41,884 nucleotides of DNA from the NCBI GenBank assembly GCA_014237395.1, contig JABZFP010000022.1, positions 1 to 41,884 of the forward strand. Direction: 5' to 3'. The notes beneath the pieces were generated by a model, which made no database searches, was not told where the DNA came from, and was given only the letters and a program-made list of their open reading frames with translations. Shown one piece after another: positions 24,825 through 33,091 of this stretch. Made by a program: the position numbers and the translations under genes. How positions within the stretch are numbered: the stretch's first letter is position 1; every line of letters begins with the position of its first letter. Source of the DNA: Desulfobacteraceae bacterium. GTDB lineage: Bacteria > Desulfobacterota > Desulfobacteria > Desulfobacterales > UBA5852.

Positions 24825-25598
24825 TTATGCCGCCATCCACCCCCCATCCACGTAGATGACTTCCCCTGTCAGGTAATCCGACGCGGGAGATGCCAGAAAC
24901 AGCACTGTATTACCAATATCTTCCGCTGTGCCAAAGCGCGCCAATGGGATTCGCGAGAGCATCCAGTCATAGCGATCCTTGTCCTTGAAAGCCGCTTCTG
25001 TCATCGCTGTCCGCACATATCCCGGCGCCACAGCGTTGACATTGATGTTGTGCGGGGCCAATTCCAGGGCCATGGATTTGGTCAGCGAAAAGATCCCGCC
25101 CTTGGCAGCGCCGTAGACGGATATATTGGGAACGGCGATTTTGCTGGTCAAAGACGCCAGGTTGATGATTTTACCGCTGCCCGCCCGCACCATTTCCTTC
25201 GCCACGGTCTGGGCCATGAAATAGGCCGATTTCAGCTGAATTTCCATGACCTGTTGGAAATCCTCTTCGGTCACCTCGAGAAACGACTTGCGGATATTGG
25301 ATCCGGCATTGTTCACGAAGATATCCAGTCGACCGAAACGCGAGAGGGTGTGCTTTAGAATATCCGGAAACTGCTGCACCTGGGTCAGGTCCGCCGGGAT
25401 GATTTCAACCTGACGACCATATTCTTTAGCGATATCATCAGCGGCCTCCTTAAGCTGAGACGCGGTGCGTGCCACCATCACCAAATCCGAACCGGCACCG
25501 GCTAGCGCCTTGGCGATTCCCAGACCGATACCCCGTCCGCCGCCGGTCACGACGCTCACTTTGCCTTTGAGTGAAAACACATCCAGATAGTTGTTCAT
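24825..25598 (-). CDS. Short-chain dehydrogenase/reductase (SDR B)
   Basis: A 257-residue classical SDR. The cofactor motif TGGGRGIG is at 18-25, NNAG near 97, and the catalytic residues are S149, Y162 and K166 (SVYGAAKGG). The C-terminus YLTGEVIYVDGGW is typical. It uses NAD(P)(H) to oxidise a hydroxyl group or reduce a ketone; gluconate 5-dehydrogenase-like and 2-deoxygluconate dehydrogenase-like enzymes have this form. It follows SDR A after 128 non-coding bases. The two SDRs are moderately similar and could be specific for opposite stereoisomers of one alcohol, which is inference. Confidence 0.88.
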   Translation of the reverse strand: MNNYLDVFSLKGKVSVVTGGGRGIGLGIAKALAGAGSDLVMVARTASQLKEAADDIAKEYGRQVEIIPADLTQVQQFPDILKHTLSRFGRLDIFVNNAGSNIRKSFLEVTEEDFQQVMEIQLKSAYFMAQTVAKEMVRAGSGKIINLASLTSKIAVPNISVYGAAKGGIFSLTKSMALELAPHNINVNAVAPGYVRTAMTEAAFKDKDRYDWMLSRIPLARFGTAEDIGNTVLFLASPASDYLTGEVIYVDGGWMAA

Positions 25599-25726
25599 TT
25601 GTCAGCCTTTCTTACTTGGAATTGATGGCCGAAAGTAACCCTGATAAACAATTGTAAAATAATACGGTATCGAACCGCTTCTTTTGGGAGACCACTGCTA
25701 ATTGCAAGAATATTGGGTATCCGTGA

Positions 25727-26473
25727 TCAGTCCATAAGCTGCCCGCCGTTTACATCGATGATCTCGCCGGTCAAATATGCGGCGTCGGAAGATGCCAGGA
25801 AAACAGCCACCCGGGCGACGTCCTCCGCTCGGCCGATGCGCCCCAGTGGAATGCCGGCTAAATAGTCGTCCCATTGACCACCGGAAAGCCCGCGGGTCAT
25901 ATCGGATTCAATAACGCCGGGAGCGATTCCGTTCACCGTGACGCCAAAAGGCGCCAGTTCCCTTGCCAGAGACTTGGTAAAGCACATAACCCCTGCCTTG
26001 GATGCCGAGTAATGGGCACCGGCGGAAATACCGCCCACCTTGCCGGCTATGGAACCCAGGTTAATGATCCTTCCCGAACCCTGCCGCTTCATCACCGGCA
26101 TGACAGCCCGGCTGCAAAGGAACGTCCCCTTAAGGTTGACGCCCAACACACGGTCCCATTCCGCTTCCGTAATCTCTTCGATAGCGCTTTTCTGGCAGAT
26201 GCCGGCATTGTTGATCAAAATGTCGATCTTTCCCCAAGCCGTCACAACCTGACCAACGGTTTCATTGACCATTCCTCCGTCAGCCACATCCGCTGTAAGT
26301 GCCAATGACCTGTGCCCCAGGTCTTGTAACGTCCTTCTGGTTTCTTCCACTGCGGCGCGATTGACGTCCCAAACAGCAACATCGGCTCCTTCACGAGCCA
26401 GTTCTATGGCCATGCATCGACCTAACCCCGCCCCAGATCCTGTAACAATCGCTGTCTTTCCTTCTAAAATCAT
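25727..26473 (-). CDS. Short-chain dehydrogenase/reductase (SDR A)
   Basis: A 248-residue classical SDR resembling FabG-type oxidoreductases. Cofactor motif TGSGAGLG at 11-18, NNAG near 88-91, and the catalytic residues S141, Y155 and K159 (HYSASKAG). The C-terminus is YLTGEIIDVNGGQLMD. The ATG at 26473 begins the conserved MILEGKTAIVTG; an open frame running 43 codons further upstream overlaps the VOC gene in a different frame and is not the real start. It lies 10 bases after the VOC gene stop, so the two are tightly linked. Substrate unknown; oxidation of a secondary hydroxyl group fits the context. Confidence 0.88.
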   Translation of the reverse strand: MILEGKTAIVTGSGAGLGRCMAIELAREGADVAVWDVNRAAVEETRRTLQDLGHRSLALTADVADGGMVNETVGQVVTAWGKIDILINNAGICQKSAIEEITEAEWDRVLGVNLKGTFLCSRAVMPVMKRQGSGRIINLGSIAGKVGGISAGAHYSASKAGVMCFTKSLARELAPFGVTVNGIAPGVIESDMTRGLSGGQWDDYLAGIPLGRIGRAEDVARVAVFLASSDAAYLTGEIIDVNGGQLMD

Positions 26474-26483
26474 CCGCGCACCC

Positions 26484-26918
26484 CTACGAATCGCCATATT
26501 GAACCAACTCGACCGTATTGTCTTCCGGATCCTGCATATAAGTGGCCCACACACCAGGTCGCAAATTTTCGGGCGGACAGTTGAAGCGCACCCCGGCAAC
26601 AACCAACCGTTCGTATATTTCGTGTATTCCTCTCACCTGCAGGGCGAAATGTGTCAATCCAAAATCGCACTGCCGGGATGCCGGTGATGCACCCCCCCGA
26701 GGCTCATAGTAGTGGAACAACTCGATGCGCATCCCGAAGCCTTCGAGCATGACCATATGCGCCTCGGCTTGCGGCATTCCCACCACCGTCGATAACCCTT
26801 CTCCGCCGCGGTGGTCCATGTCCCAGTCAACGGTAAATCCCAACAAATCACGGTAAAACCGAACCATCGAGGCCATGTCCCTTACCGATATCGCAATGTG
26901 ATGGAAGGTTGCGTCCAT
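26484..26918 (-). CDS. VOC-superfamily (glyoxalase/epimerase/dioxygenase fold) protein
   Basis: A 144-residue protein of the vicinal oxygen chelate superfamily. The four expected metal ligands are visible: H7 (FHHIAISV), E66 (RIELFHYY), H90 (LTHFALQV) and E137 (NTVELVQYG). The family contains glyoxalase I, methylmalonyl-CoA epimerase and extradiol dioxygenases. Oxygenase activity is unlikely if the host is an anaerobe; an epimerase or isomerase acting on a 2-hydroxycarbonyl compound would fit the SDRs next to it. The gene lies about 100 bases after the transporter-2 binding protein, and that gap contains a perfect 15-bp hairpin. Confidence 0.82.
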   Translation of the reverse strand: MDATFHHIAISVRDMASMVRFYRDLLGFTVDWDMDHRGGEGLSTVVGMPQAEAHMVMLEGFGMRIELFHYYEPRGGASPASRQCDFGLTHFALQVRGIHEIYERLVVAGVRFNCPPENLRPGVWATYMQDPEDNTVELVQYGDS

Positions 26919-26977
26919 GAATAAAGTACCTGTTGCAATCCTGTCTTTCCGCTTGCTACCTGAGATAAGTCCTCGAA

Positions 26978-27011
26978 ACTACGGATTCCGCAAGACTGCG
27001 GAATCCGTAGT
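26978..27011 (-). other. Perfect 15-bp intercistronic hairpin after the second binding-protein gene
   Basis: ACTACGGATTCCGCA (26978-26992) and TGCGGAATCCGTAGT (26997-27011) are exact reverse complements around the loop AGAC. The structure starts 10 bases after the stop of the transporter-2 binding protein gene. No T-run follows it on the minus strand, so termination would have to be partial or factor-assisted. Like the hairpin at 21111-21138 it may stabilise the binding-protein end of the message or attenuate downstream expression. Confidence 0.75.
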
Positions 27012-27021
27012 ACATTTCTCA

Positions 27022-28236
27022 CTACTTCTTGTATGGTTTCCAGCCACTGTCCTCCAAGCTGACAGAAATGTCGCTGGCCGGAATCGTCATGATCGGCTTC
27101 AAGTAAGGAAAATCGTAGTATTTGGTGCTGGGAGCATATTCGGCAATAACTGCCGGAGATTGTGCCTGGTGATCTTCGGTACGCATGGTGATCGGGCCTA
27201 TGGGACCTTCCCAAGTCATGCCTTCGAAAGCCTTGATGACCTTATCGGTATCGAATGAGCCGGCTTTTCGTACCGCTTCGATGAACATTTTCGTACCGAT
27301 ATAGGCCTCCATGATCACGAATGAGGGCCATTTACCATCTGAGTATTTGTGGAACGTGTCCTCGAATGCACGGGCCTTATCTGAATCGATGCCCAGGATG
27401 TACATATTTGCCTGAATGCACCCTTCCGCTGCTTCCCGGGCAATACCCATCACGCCGTCATCGTCCAAAAAAGTAGCGCCGATTGGAATCTCCATGCCCA
27501 ATTTGCGGCCCTGAACCACGAGTTGGGTCAAATCGGTACCCCAGTTACCACTGATCACGTAGTCGGCCCCCGACGCGGCGATCTTGCTCACATAGGGAGC
27601 AAAATCTTTATTGAAGACGGGATGGAATTCTTTGCCCACGATCTGGGTGTCGGGTGAAAATTGTTTAATGGCCATTTCGTAGTACTTGGCCACATCATAT
27701 CCCCAGGAGTAATCCTGATTGATCAAAAATACCTTACGCAGTTTGGTCTTGGTTCCGAAGTAATTGGCCAAGGCCTTGACATGCATACCCGCATTCAAAC
27801 ACGTACGGAAAACATAAGGATTGAAGTTTTCTCCGGTGATACCCATGGCTTCGGCATTCGTGTCTAAGTAGATCGTTTTGAGCCGAGGCATCGCCTGCCC
27901 GATGGCCCCACCGACGCCGCTCGAGGAACCCTGAATCACCACCACGCAATTGTCCTGCATGACCAGTTTTTTGGTCTTCTGGACACCGATCTCTCCCTTG
28001 CCCTGGTTGTCCTCTATTACCAGTTTGATCTGCTTCCCAAGCAATCCTCCCTGATCGTTGGCCTCATTGACCGCCGCTTCAATTCCCCAAATAGTGCGAT
28101 CGCCATTGGTCTTGAACGCGCCGGAGCGAATCTCGCAGACACCGAAATTCACTGTGTCCGCGGCCCAAACCGTAGCGCCCATAAGAAAACAAAGGCTCAT
28201 GATACCGATAATTCCGAAAATCAGTTTTCGATTCAT
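27022..28236 (-). CDS. Periplasmic substrate-binding protein, LivK type (transporter 2)
   Basis: A 404-residue type I periplasmic binding protein. The signal peptide is MNRKLIFGIIGIMSLCFLMG followed by ATVWA, with likely cleavage before ADTVNFG. The mature protein opens VNFGVCEIRSGAFKTNGDRT and has YLDTNAEAMGITGENFNPYVFRT in the hinge region (residues about 122-144), as in binding proteins for non-amino-acid ligands of the Liv family. It is encoded last in its transporter set, after livF, whereas in transporter 1 the binding protein is encoded first. GGGAGAGAAAG precedes the ATG. Ligand unknown; carboxylic acids, polyols and amides are all carried by relatives. Confidence 0.9.
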   Translation of the reverse strand: MNRKLIFGIIGIMSLCFLMGATVWAADTVNFGVCEIRSGAFKTNGDRTIWGIEAAVNEANDQGGLLGKQIKLVIEDNQGKGEIGVQKTKKLVMQDNCVVVIQGSSSGVGGAIGQAMPRLKTIYLDTNAEAMGITGENFNPYVFRTCLNAGMHVKALANYFGTKTKLRKVFLINQDYSWGYDVAKYYEMAIKQFSPDTQIVGKEFHPVFNKDFAPYVSKIAASGADYVISGNWGTDLTQLVVQGRKLGMEIPIGATFLDDDGVMGIAREAAEGCIQANMYILGIDSDKARAFEDTFHKYSDGKWPSFVIMEAYIGTKMFIEAVRKAGSFDTDKVIKAFEGMTWEGPIGPITMRTEDHQAQSPAVIAEYAPSTKYYDFPYLKPIMTIPASDISVSLEDSGWKPYKK

Positions 28237-28308
28237 CTTTCTCTCCCTTAATAAAGTAAAAGTTCTGCATTGTTGCCGGTAAATTTTTCAATGCCGTGAC
28301 ATGTCGGA

Positions 28309-29022
28309 TCAGACCTCCAGATAGGATTTGCGAACCTCCTCACTGCTGCGTAGTTGTTCCGGAGTGCCGTGCCACTGGATCATCCCCTTACTGATAACGT
28401 AAATCCTGTCGGCCAGTTCCAAAGCAATGGAAAGTTTTTGCTCAACCAGCAAAACGGAGATACCCTGCCGGGCGATGGTCTGAATGACCTCGGCCACCAC
28501 GTCCACAATCTTGGGAGCCAGTCCTTCTGTAGGCTCATCAATGAGAATCAGCTCCGGGTTTCCCACCAGGGTCCGGGCAATGGTAAGCATTTGCTGTTCC
28601 CCCCCGGACAAGGTCCCTCCTTTAGCGAACTGTCGCTTCTTGAGAGAGGGGAATGTGTCGTAACACTTCTCCAGAGACCAGGGTTCGAGTCCCTGATTGC
28701 TGGCATAAGGCTCACTCTTGAGGCCGATCAGCAAGTTCTGGTGCACGGTCAGAGTTGGAAAAATCCAACGTTCTTCTGGTACGAAACCGATGCCTGCGCG
28801 GGCAATTTGATACGGTTTCCAACGCTCGATATCTTTATCCTTAAAGCGGATTCGTCCCCGACGAGCCGGTGTTAACCCCATGATCGTACGCATGGTAGTG
28901 GTCTTGCCGACGCCGTTGCGACCCAGCAGCGCAACGGTCTCTCCTGACTTCACCTGGAGCGACACATCGTGAAGAATGTGACTGTTGTCGTAGTACGTGT
29001 TGACGTCACTTAGCGCTAACAT
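28309..29022 (-). CDS. livF: Branched-chain amino acid-type ABC transporter ATP-binding protein LivF (transporter 2)
   Basis: A 237-residue LivF-type ATPase. Walker A is GRNGVGKTT, the signature LSGGEQQMLTIARTLV, Walker B LILIDEPTEGLAP, and the switch histidine region is replaced by VLLVEQKLSIAL, as usual for LivF. The start overlaps the livG stop by seven bases. GGAGAGGACAAAGC precedes the ATG. It powers import through LivH/LivM of transporter 2, together with LivG. Confidence 0.92.
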   Translation of the reverse strand: MLALSDVNTYYDNSHILHDVSLQVKSGETVALLGRNGVGKTTTMRTIMGLTPARRGRIRFKDKDIERWKPYQIARAGIGFVPEERWIFPTLTVHQNLLIGLKSEPYASNQGLEPWSLEKCYDTFPSLKKRQFAKGGTLSGGEQQMLTIARTLVGNPELILIDEPTEGLAPKIVDVVAEVIQTIARQGISVLLVEQKLSIALELADRIYVISKGMIQWHGTPEQLRSSEEVRKSYLEV

Positions 29023-29777
29023 GCTTTGTCCTCTCCCAGATAGGCCTCCTTAACCTTGGGATCGTTGCTAATAACATCCGGAGGACCGGATGCGAGCACC
29101 GTTCCATAGTGAATGACCGAAATGGTGTCGGCCAGGGAGAAAACCACATCCATGTCGTGCTCAATGATCAAAAGCGCTTTCCCCTTGGTGGTTCTGTCAA
29201 TCATCGAAACGATGTCCCGGGTTTCCTCGATGGACATGCCGGCCGTCGGTTCGTCGAGCATGATCATCTTCGGGTCTGTGGCTAAAGAAATGCCGATCTC
29301 AAGAGCACGCTGGGCTCCGTAGTCGAGAGATCCGGCCAACAGATGATGCTGCGTGTCGAGCCCGATTAGCTTCAAGACATCGAGCGTTTCCCGGTTTACA
29401 TCCGCCATCGCACTCACCCGGCGCCTGAAAGACCAGCGGATTCCTTTCTTTGACAGGATGGCCGAACGGATATTCTCTAACACACTCAGTCCTGGAAATA
29501 TGTTGGTGATCTGGAAGGACCGGGAAATGCCCATACGGTTGATCCGATGGGGCGCCATTCCAGAAATTGGCCGCCCTTCGAAGGATATGGTCCCCCGACT
29601 CGGCGTATACCGACCGGTGATTAAATTGAAAAAGGTCGTCTTCCCCGCACCGTTGGGTCCGATGATGGCATGCCGTTCGCCCTTTCGAACGCAAAGGGTG
29701 AGATTATTGATCACCTCCACACCTCGGAAATCCTTGTACAGCCCTTGAATATCGAGCAGAATACCCGATCTACTCAT
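29016..29777 (-). CDS. livG: Branched-chain amino acid-type ABC transporter ATP-binding protein LivG (transporter 2)
   Basis: A 253-residue LivG-type ATPase. Walker A is GPNGAGKTT near residues 39-47; the signature is LDYGAQRALEIGISLA, the LivG variant of LSGGQ; Walker B is MIMLDEPTAGMS; the H-loop is LIIEHDMDVVF. Its start overlaps the livM stop as ATGA, and its end overlaps livF. It is the second nucleotide-binding subunit of transporter 2. Confidence 0.92.
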   Translation of the reverse strand: MSRSGILLDIQGLYKDFRGVEVINNLTLCVRKGERHAIIGPNGAGKTTFFNLITGRYTPSRGTISFEGRPISGMAPHRINRMGISRSFQITNIFPGLSVLENIRSAILSKKGIRWSFRRRVSAMADVNRETLDVLKLIGLDTQHHLLAGSLDYGAQRALEIGISLATDPKMIMLDEPTAGMSIEETRDIVSMIDRTTKGKALLIIEHDMDVVFSLADTISVIHYGTVLASGPPDVISNDPKVKEAYLGEDKAC

Positions 29778-30748
29778 GACGGCTGTTCTCCCCTCTTTCG
29801 TTTATCCCATTGCTCTCTAAGGCTCAGGTAAATTCCTGAAAGTCCGTTTGGGGCGTAAAGCACCAACAGAATAAACAGCCCACCCTGGACGATGGCCCAT
29901 CGCTCGATCCAACTGCTAAGCAGATCATTGACCAATGTCAGGGCGCACGCGCCAATCACCGGGCCAAAAAATGTCCCGCCACCGCCGATAAACGTCATCA
30001 TCAGCACGTCGGTGGCTTTGTCCAAATTGATAAAAGTTGTGGTAACGAATTCCTGGAAAGCGGCAGCCAGGCCGCCGGCAACCCCCGCAAAAAAGCCTGC
30101 CAGGGTATAGATGAGCAGCCGGCTGGCGTATGTGTTGAACCCGATGAAACTGGCCCGCTCCTCGTTTTCTCGCATGCAGAGATTGAGACGGCCTAATGGG
30201 GTCAGCGTCAGGTACCATAAACAGCCGATGCAGATCACCGTCACCAGTAAAACAAAGTAATACCAGTTCAGGGTTGCCCACAGATCGATTTCCCACCCGC
30301 CCAAGTGCAGATTGGGTCGCATAAAAGCGATGCCATCCTCTCCACCAGTGACTGTCCGCCACTTCTCGGCGGTCACATAAATGAGCTGGTTGAAGGCCAG
30401 GGTTAGCAAAGCAAAGGAAACCCCCCGCATGCGCACCACAAACACCCCAAAGGTCACTCCCAGAAAGGCCCCTGCCAGGCCTCCGATCAGTATTCCCATT
30501 GGCAGGGACAAGGAAAAATGTTTAATCAGGATCACGGTAGCATAGGCGCCAAAACCGAAGTACGCCGCATGACCAAAAGAAAGCAGGCCGCCCTGTCCAA
30601 ACAGCATATTGTAACTCAGAGCAAAAATCGAATAGATCATCATCGTGATGACCAGATTCAACCGATACTCGGAAACGAGCTTTGGCAATATCAGAAGCAA
30701 TGCGATGATCAAAAGGATCGGCAGCCACGTGAAACGAGATCGGCGCAT
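29774..30748 (-). CDS. livM: Branched-chain amino acid-type ABC transporter permease LivM (transporter 2)
   Basis: A 324-residue multi-spanning membrane protein. FALSYNMLFGQGGLLSFGHAAYFGFGAYA (about residues 42-70) is the conserved LivM segment, and MMTFIGGGGTFFGPVIGACALTLV is the loop near the C-terminus that contacts the ATPases. The tail is charged (REQWDKRKRGEQPS). It abuts livH (one-base overlap) and overlaps livG by four bases. Partner of LivH in transporter 2. Confidence 0.9.
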   Translation of the reverse strand: MRRSRFTWLPILLIIALLLILPKLVSEYRLNLVITMMIYSIFALSYNMLFGQGGLLSFGHAAYFGFGAYATVILIKHFSLSLPMGILIGGLAGAFLGVTFGVFVVRMRGVSFALLTLAFNQLIYVTAEKWRTVTGGEDGIAFMRPNLHLGGWEIDLWATLNWYYFVLLVTVICIGCLWYLTLTPLGRLNLCMRENEERASFIGFNTYASRLLIYTLAGFFAGVAGGLAAAFQEFVTTTFINLDKATDVLMMTFIGGGGTFFGPVIGACALTLVNDLLSSWIERWAIVQGGLFILLVLYAPNGLSGIYLSLREQWDKRKRGEQPS

Positions 30749-31617
30749 CAGGCTTTTTCTCCCAGCAGGCCTTCGGGTTTTACGATGAGCACCACAGCCA
30801 TGAGCAAAAACTCAAGAGCGATAGCCATCTGGGGCACAAACAGAATACCGAATGACTGGAGTTCTCCGATTAGAAAAGAGGCCAGAAGGGCTCCCGGCAG
30901 CGATCCAAGCCCGCCCACGACAACGACCACGAATAAATCGATGATAATAGTGCCTGCCATGCCCGGGTTCGTGATCAGATACGGTCCCCCAATCACCCCG
31001 GCCAGGCCGGCCAGGGCGCCGCCCACCCCGAAAAGGAGCATGAAGACCAGCGGCACGTTGATACCCAGAGCGTTGACCATTTCAGAACGGGAGACAGCAG
31101 CCGTCACGATTATGCCGGCCCGCGTTTTGTAAAGGATGATAAATAGCACCGCGAACACAGCCACCGAAATCAGCAGAATGAACAACCGGTAAGTCGGATA
31201 GGTGATGCCCAGGAACTGGATCGAACCGGAAAGCATCGCCGGAACTTCCACATGCAGCGGCTGGTTACCCCAAACCCACTTGACTATTTCCTCGATGATG
31301 TAGGCCAGTCCAAAGGTGAGCAGCAGTTCATGGGCATGCCCGTGGATGTGCACCTTACGCAGGAGAAACCGTTCGATCAGGATACCTATGGCACCCACCA
31401 GGAGGGGGGCCACAATCATGCACAGCCAGAATTGCCCTGTCCATCGCAAAATGCTGTAAGAAAAATATGCGCCGAGCATGTAGAGCGCCCCATGAGCAAA
31501 ATTGAGCACCCCCATCATCCCAAAAATGAGCGTCAGGCCTGACGCCACCAGAAACAGCAACATCCCGTAAACCAAGCCGTGAAGAAACTGAATGGGAATG
31601 ATTGATAAGGCATCCAT
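30748..31617 (-). CDS. livH: Branched-chain amino acid-type ABC transporter permease LivH (transporter 2)
   Basis: A 289-residue LivH-family permease. FLHGLVYGMLLFLVASGLTL and GMMGVLNFAHGALYMLGAY are the conserved N-terminal segments; VVVVVGGLGSLPGALLASFLIG is the conserved cytoplasmic loop. It begins only five bases after the E3 gene ends, which ties the transporter to the dehydrogenase-complex operon. It forms the channel with LivM. Confidence 0.9.
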   Translation of the reverse strand: MDALSIIPIQFLHGLVYGMLLFLVASGLTLIFGMMGVLNFAHGALYMLGAYFSYSILRWTGQFWLCMIVAPLLVGAIGILIERFLLRKVHIHGHAHELLLTFGLAYIIEEIVKWVWGNQPLHVEVPAMLSGSIQFLGITYPTYRLFILLISVAVFAVLFIILYKTRAGIIVTAAVSRSEMVNALGINVPLVFMLLFGVGGALAGLAGVIGGPYLITNPGMAGTIIIDLFVVVVVGGLGSLPGALLASFLIGELQSFGILFVPQMAIALEFLLMAVVLIVKPEGLLGEKA

Positions 31618-31622
31618 AAATC

Positions 31623-33053
31623 TTATCTCTTCGGCTTTCTGGGTAAATGAACGGCAATCCCGTTCCAGTCCAGTGCCGCCTCCATGACGGCTTCGCTAAG
31701 GGTTGGATGGGGTTTTATGGCTTCGTACAGATCTTCCACGGCCCCCTCCATTTTCATTACGGTAACGGCCTCGGCGATCATGTCGGTGGCGTGTTCGCCG
31801 ATGATGTGCACACCAAGTATTTCTCCCGTCTCGACATCGCCGATGATTTTAACAAAGCCTTCTACATGGCCCATGGCCTGTGCGGCGCCACTGGCCGAAT
31901 AGGGAAATTTGCCGATGTTGATTTTTCGACCGGATTTGGATGCTTCATTTTCACTTAACCCTACCGCACCGATTTCAAGCAACCCCCAGATGCATCGCGG
32001 GATGAGATGCGAATCGATGGTTTTGTCAGCACCCAGAATATTTTCCACCACCGTTTCCGCCTCGGCTGAAGCCTTGTGGGCCAGCATCATGCCGCCGATC
32101 ACATCACCGATCGCGTAAACACCCGGCAGACTGGTCTCCAGCTTTGCATTGACCTTTATAAAAGGGCCGTTGGTCTCAAGGCCGACTTTTTCGGTATCGA
32201 TACCGCTGAAAACCGGTGCGCGCCCCGTTGCGACCAACACTTTATCCACCGTCATGGTTTCCGGGTGTTCTTTTCCCGCCCCCATAAACGTAACGTCTAC
32301 CTGTGTGCCCTGAATGGCAATATCTTTTACAGAAGAATTCAATAATACCTTAGCCTTGCGCTTTTTCAGTTGCCGTTTCATCTCTTTGCGGACATCCTTG
32401 TCTTCCGTCGCTAGGATGTCCGGCAGCATTTCGATGATGGTAACCTTTGCGCCGGCATTGAGAAAAATGGTCGCCATCTCTATACCGATGACACCGCCTC
32501 CGATGATGAGGATTTTCCCTGCAAAGCTCGGGGCATCCAGAAGGTCATCCGTGGTCTGGACGCGCTTGCCATCCACCTTGATAAACGAAGGCACAGCCGG
32601 TTTTGACCCGGTGGCAAGCACAATGTTCTTGGCCCTGAGTTCCGCGACGCTCCCATCGGTTTTGGAAACAACAACCCTGTCAGCAGACTGCAGGACCCCT
32701 TGGCCCTGTATGAGATCGATCCCGTTGCTTTTGACCAATCCCGCGACACCGGAGACCAGGGTTCTGACCACGTTTCTTTTGCGGTTAAGAATGGCGGCCC
32801 CGTCCAACGTCAGTTTTTCGGTGCCACGGATCACCTGGGTACTCAGCGCCGATTTGAAAAGCTTGGTGTCATAAATATAACTTTTGGTTGGGATACAGCC
32901 CCGGTTCAGGCACGTGCCTCCCAGAGCATCCTTTTCAATCAAAACGGTTCGAAGACCTTTGCGAGCGCCACAAATGGCCGCCGTATATCCTCCCGGTCCG
33001 CCACCGACCACCGCCAGGTCATAATCGTAATCCGCCACAACAAACTCCTTCAT
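31623..33053 (-). CDS. Dihydrolipoyl dehydrogenase (E3; AcoL/LpdA-type)
   Basis: A 476-residue FAD disulfide oxidoreductase. FAD-binding GGGPGGYTAAI is near residues 17-27, the redox disulfide is C48/C53 (GGTCLNRGCIPTK), the NAD motif is IIGGGVIGIEMA, the second FAD motif is GVYAIGDVIGG, and the C-terminal HPTLSEAVMEAALDW supplies the His-Glu pair. It re-oxidises the dihydrolipoyl arm of E2 and makes NADH. It lacks an N-terminal lipoyl domain, which some AcoL proteins have. It follows the E2 gene by 38 bases and belongs to the same transcription unit as E1 alpha and E1 beta. Confidence 0.93.
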   Translation of the reverse strand: MKEFVVADYDYDLAVVGGGPGGYTAAICGARKGLRTVLIEKDALGGTCLNRGCIPTKSYIYDTKLFKSALSTQVIRGTEKLTLDGAAILNRKRNVVRTLVSGVAGLVKSNGIDLIQGQGVLQSADRVVVSKTDGSVAELRAKNIVLATGSKPAVPSFIKVDGKRVQTTDDLLDAPSFAGKILIIGGGVIGIEMATIFLNAGAKVTIIEMLPDILATEDKDVRKEMKRQLKKRKAKVLLNSSVKDIAIQGTQVDVTFMGAGKEHPETMTVDKVLVATGRAPVFSGIDTEKVGLETNGPFIKVNAKLETSLPGVYAIGDVIGGMMLAHKASAEAETVVENILGADKTIDSHLIPRCIWGLLEIGAVGLSENEASKSGRKINIGKFPYSASGAAQAMGHVEGFVKIIGDVETGEILGVHIIGEHATDMIAEAVTVMKMEGAVEDLYEAIKPHPTLSEAVMEAALDWNGIAVHLPRKPKR

Positions 33054-33091
33054 CGATCACGTCATCGAATACGTGGGTGAAAAGAGGAACC

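Noticed and set aside
24492..25358. Plus-strand open frame of 288 codons antisense to the zinc dehydrogenase and SDR B
   Set aside because: No recognisable family, His/Arg/Cys-rich shadow of two well-supported genes, no ribosome-binding site.
26474..26602. Upstream extension of SDR A by 43 codons
   Set aside because: It lies inside the VOC gene in another frame and precedes the conserved SDR N-terminus.
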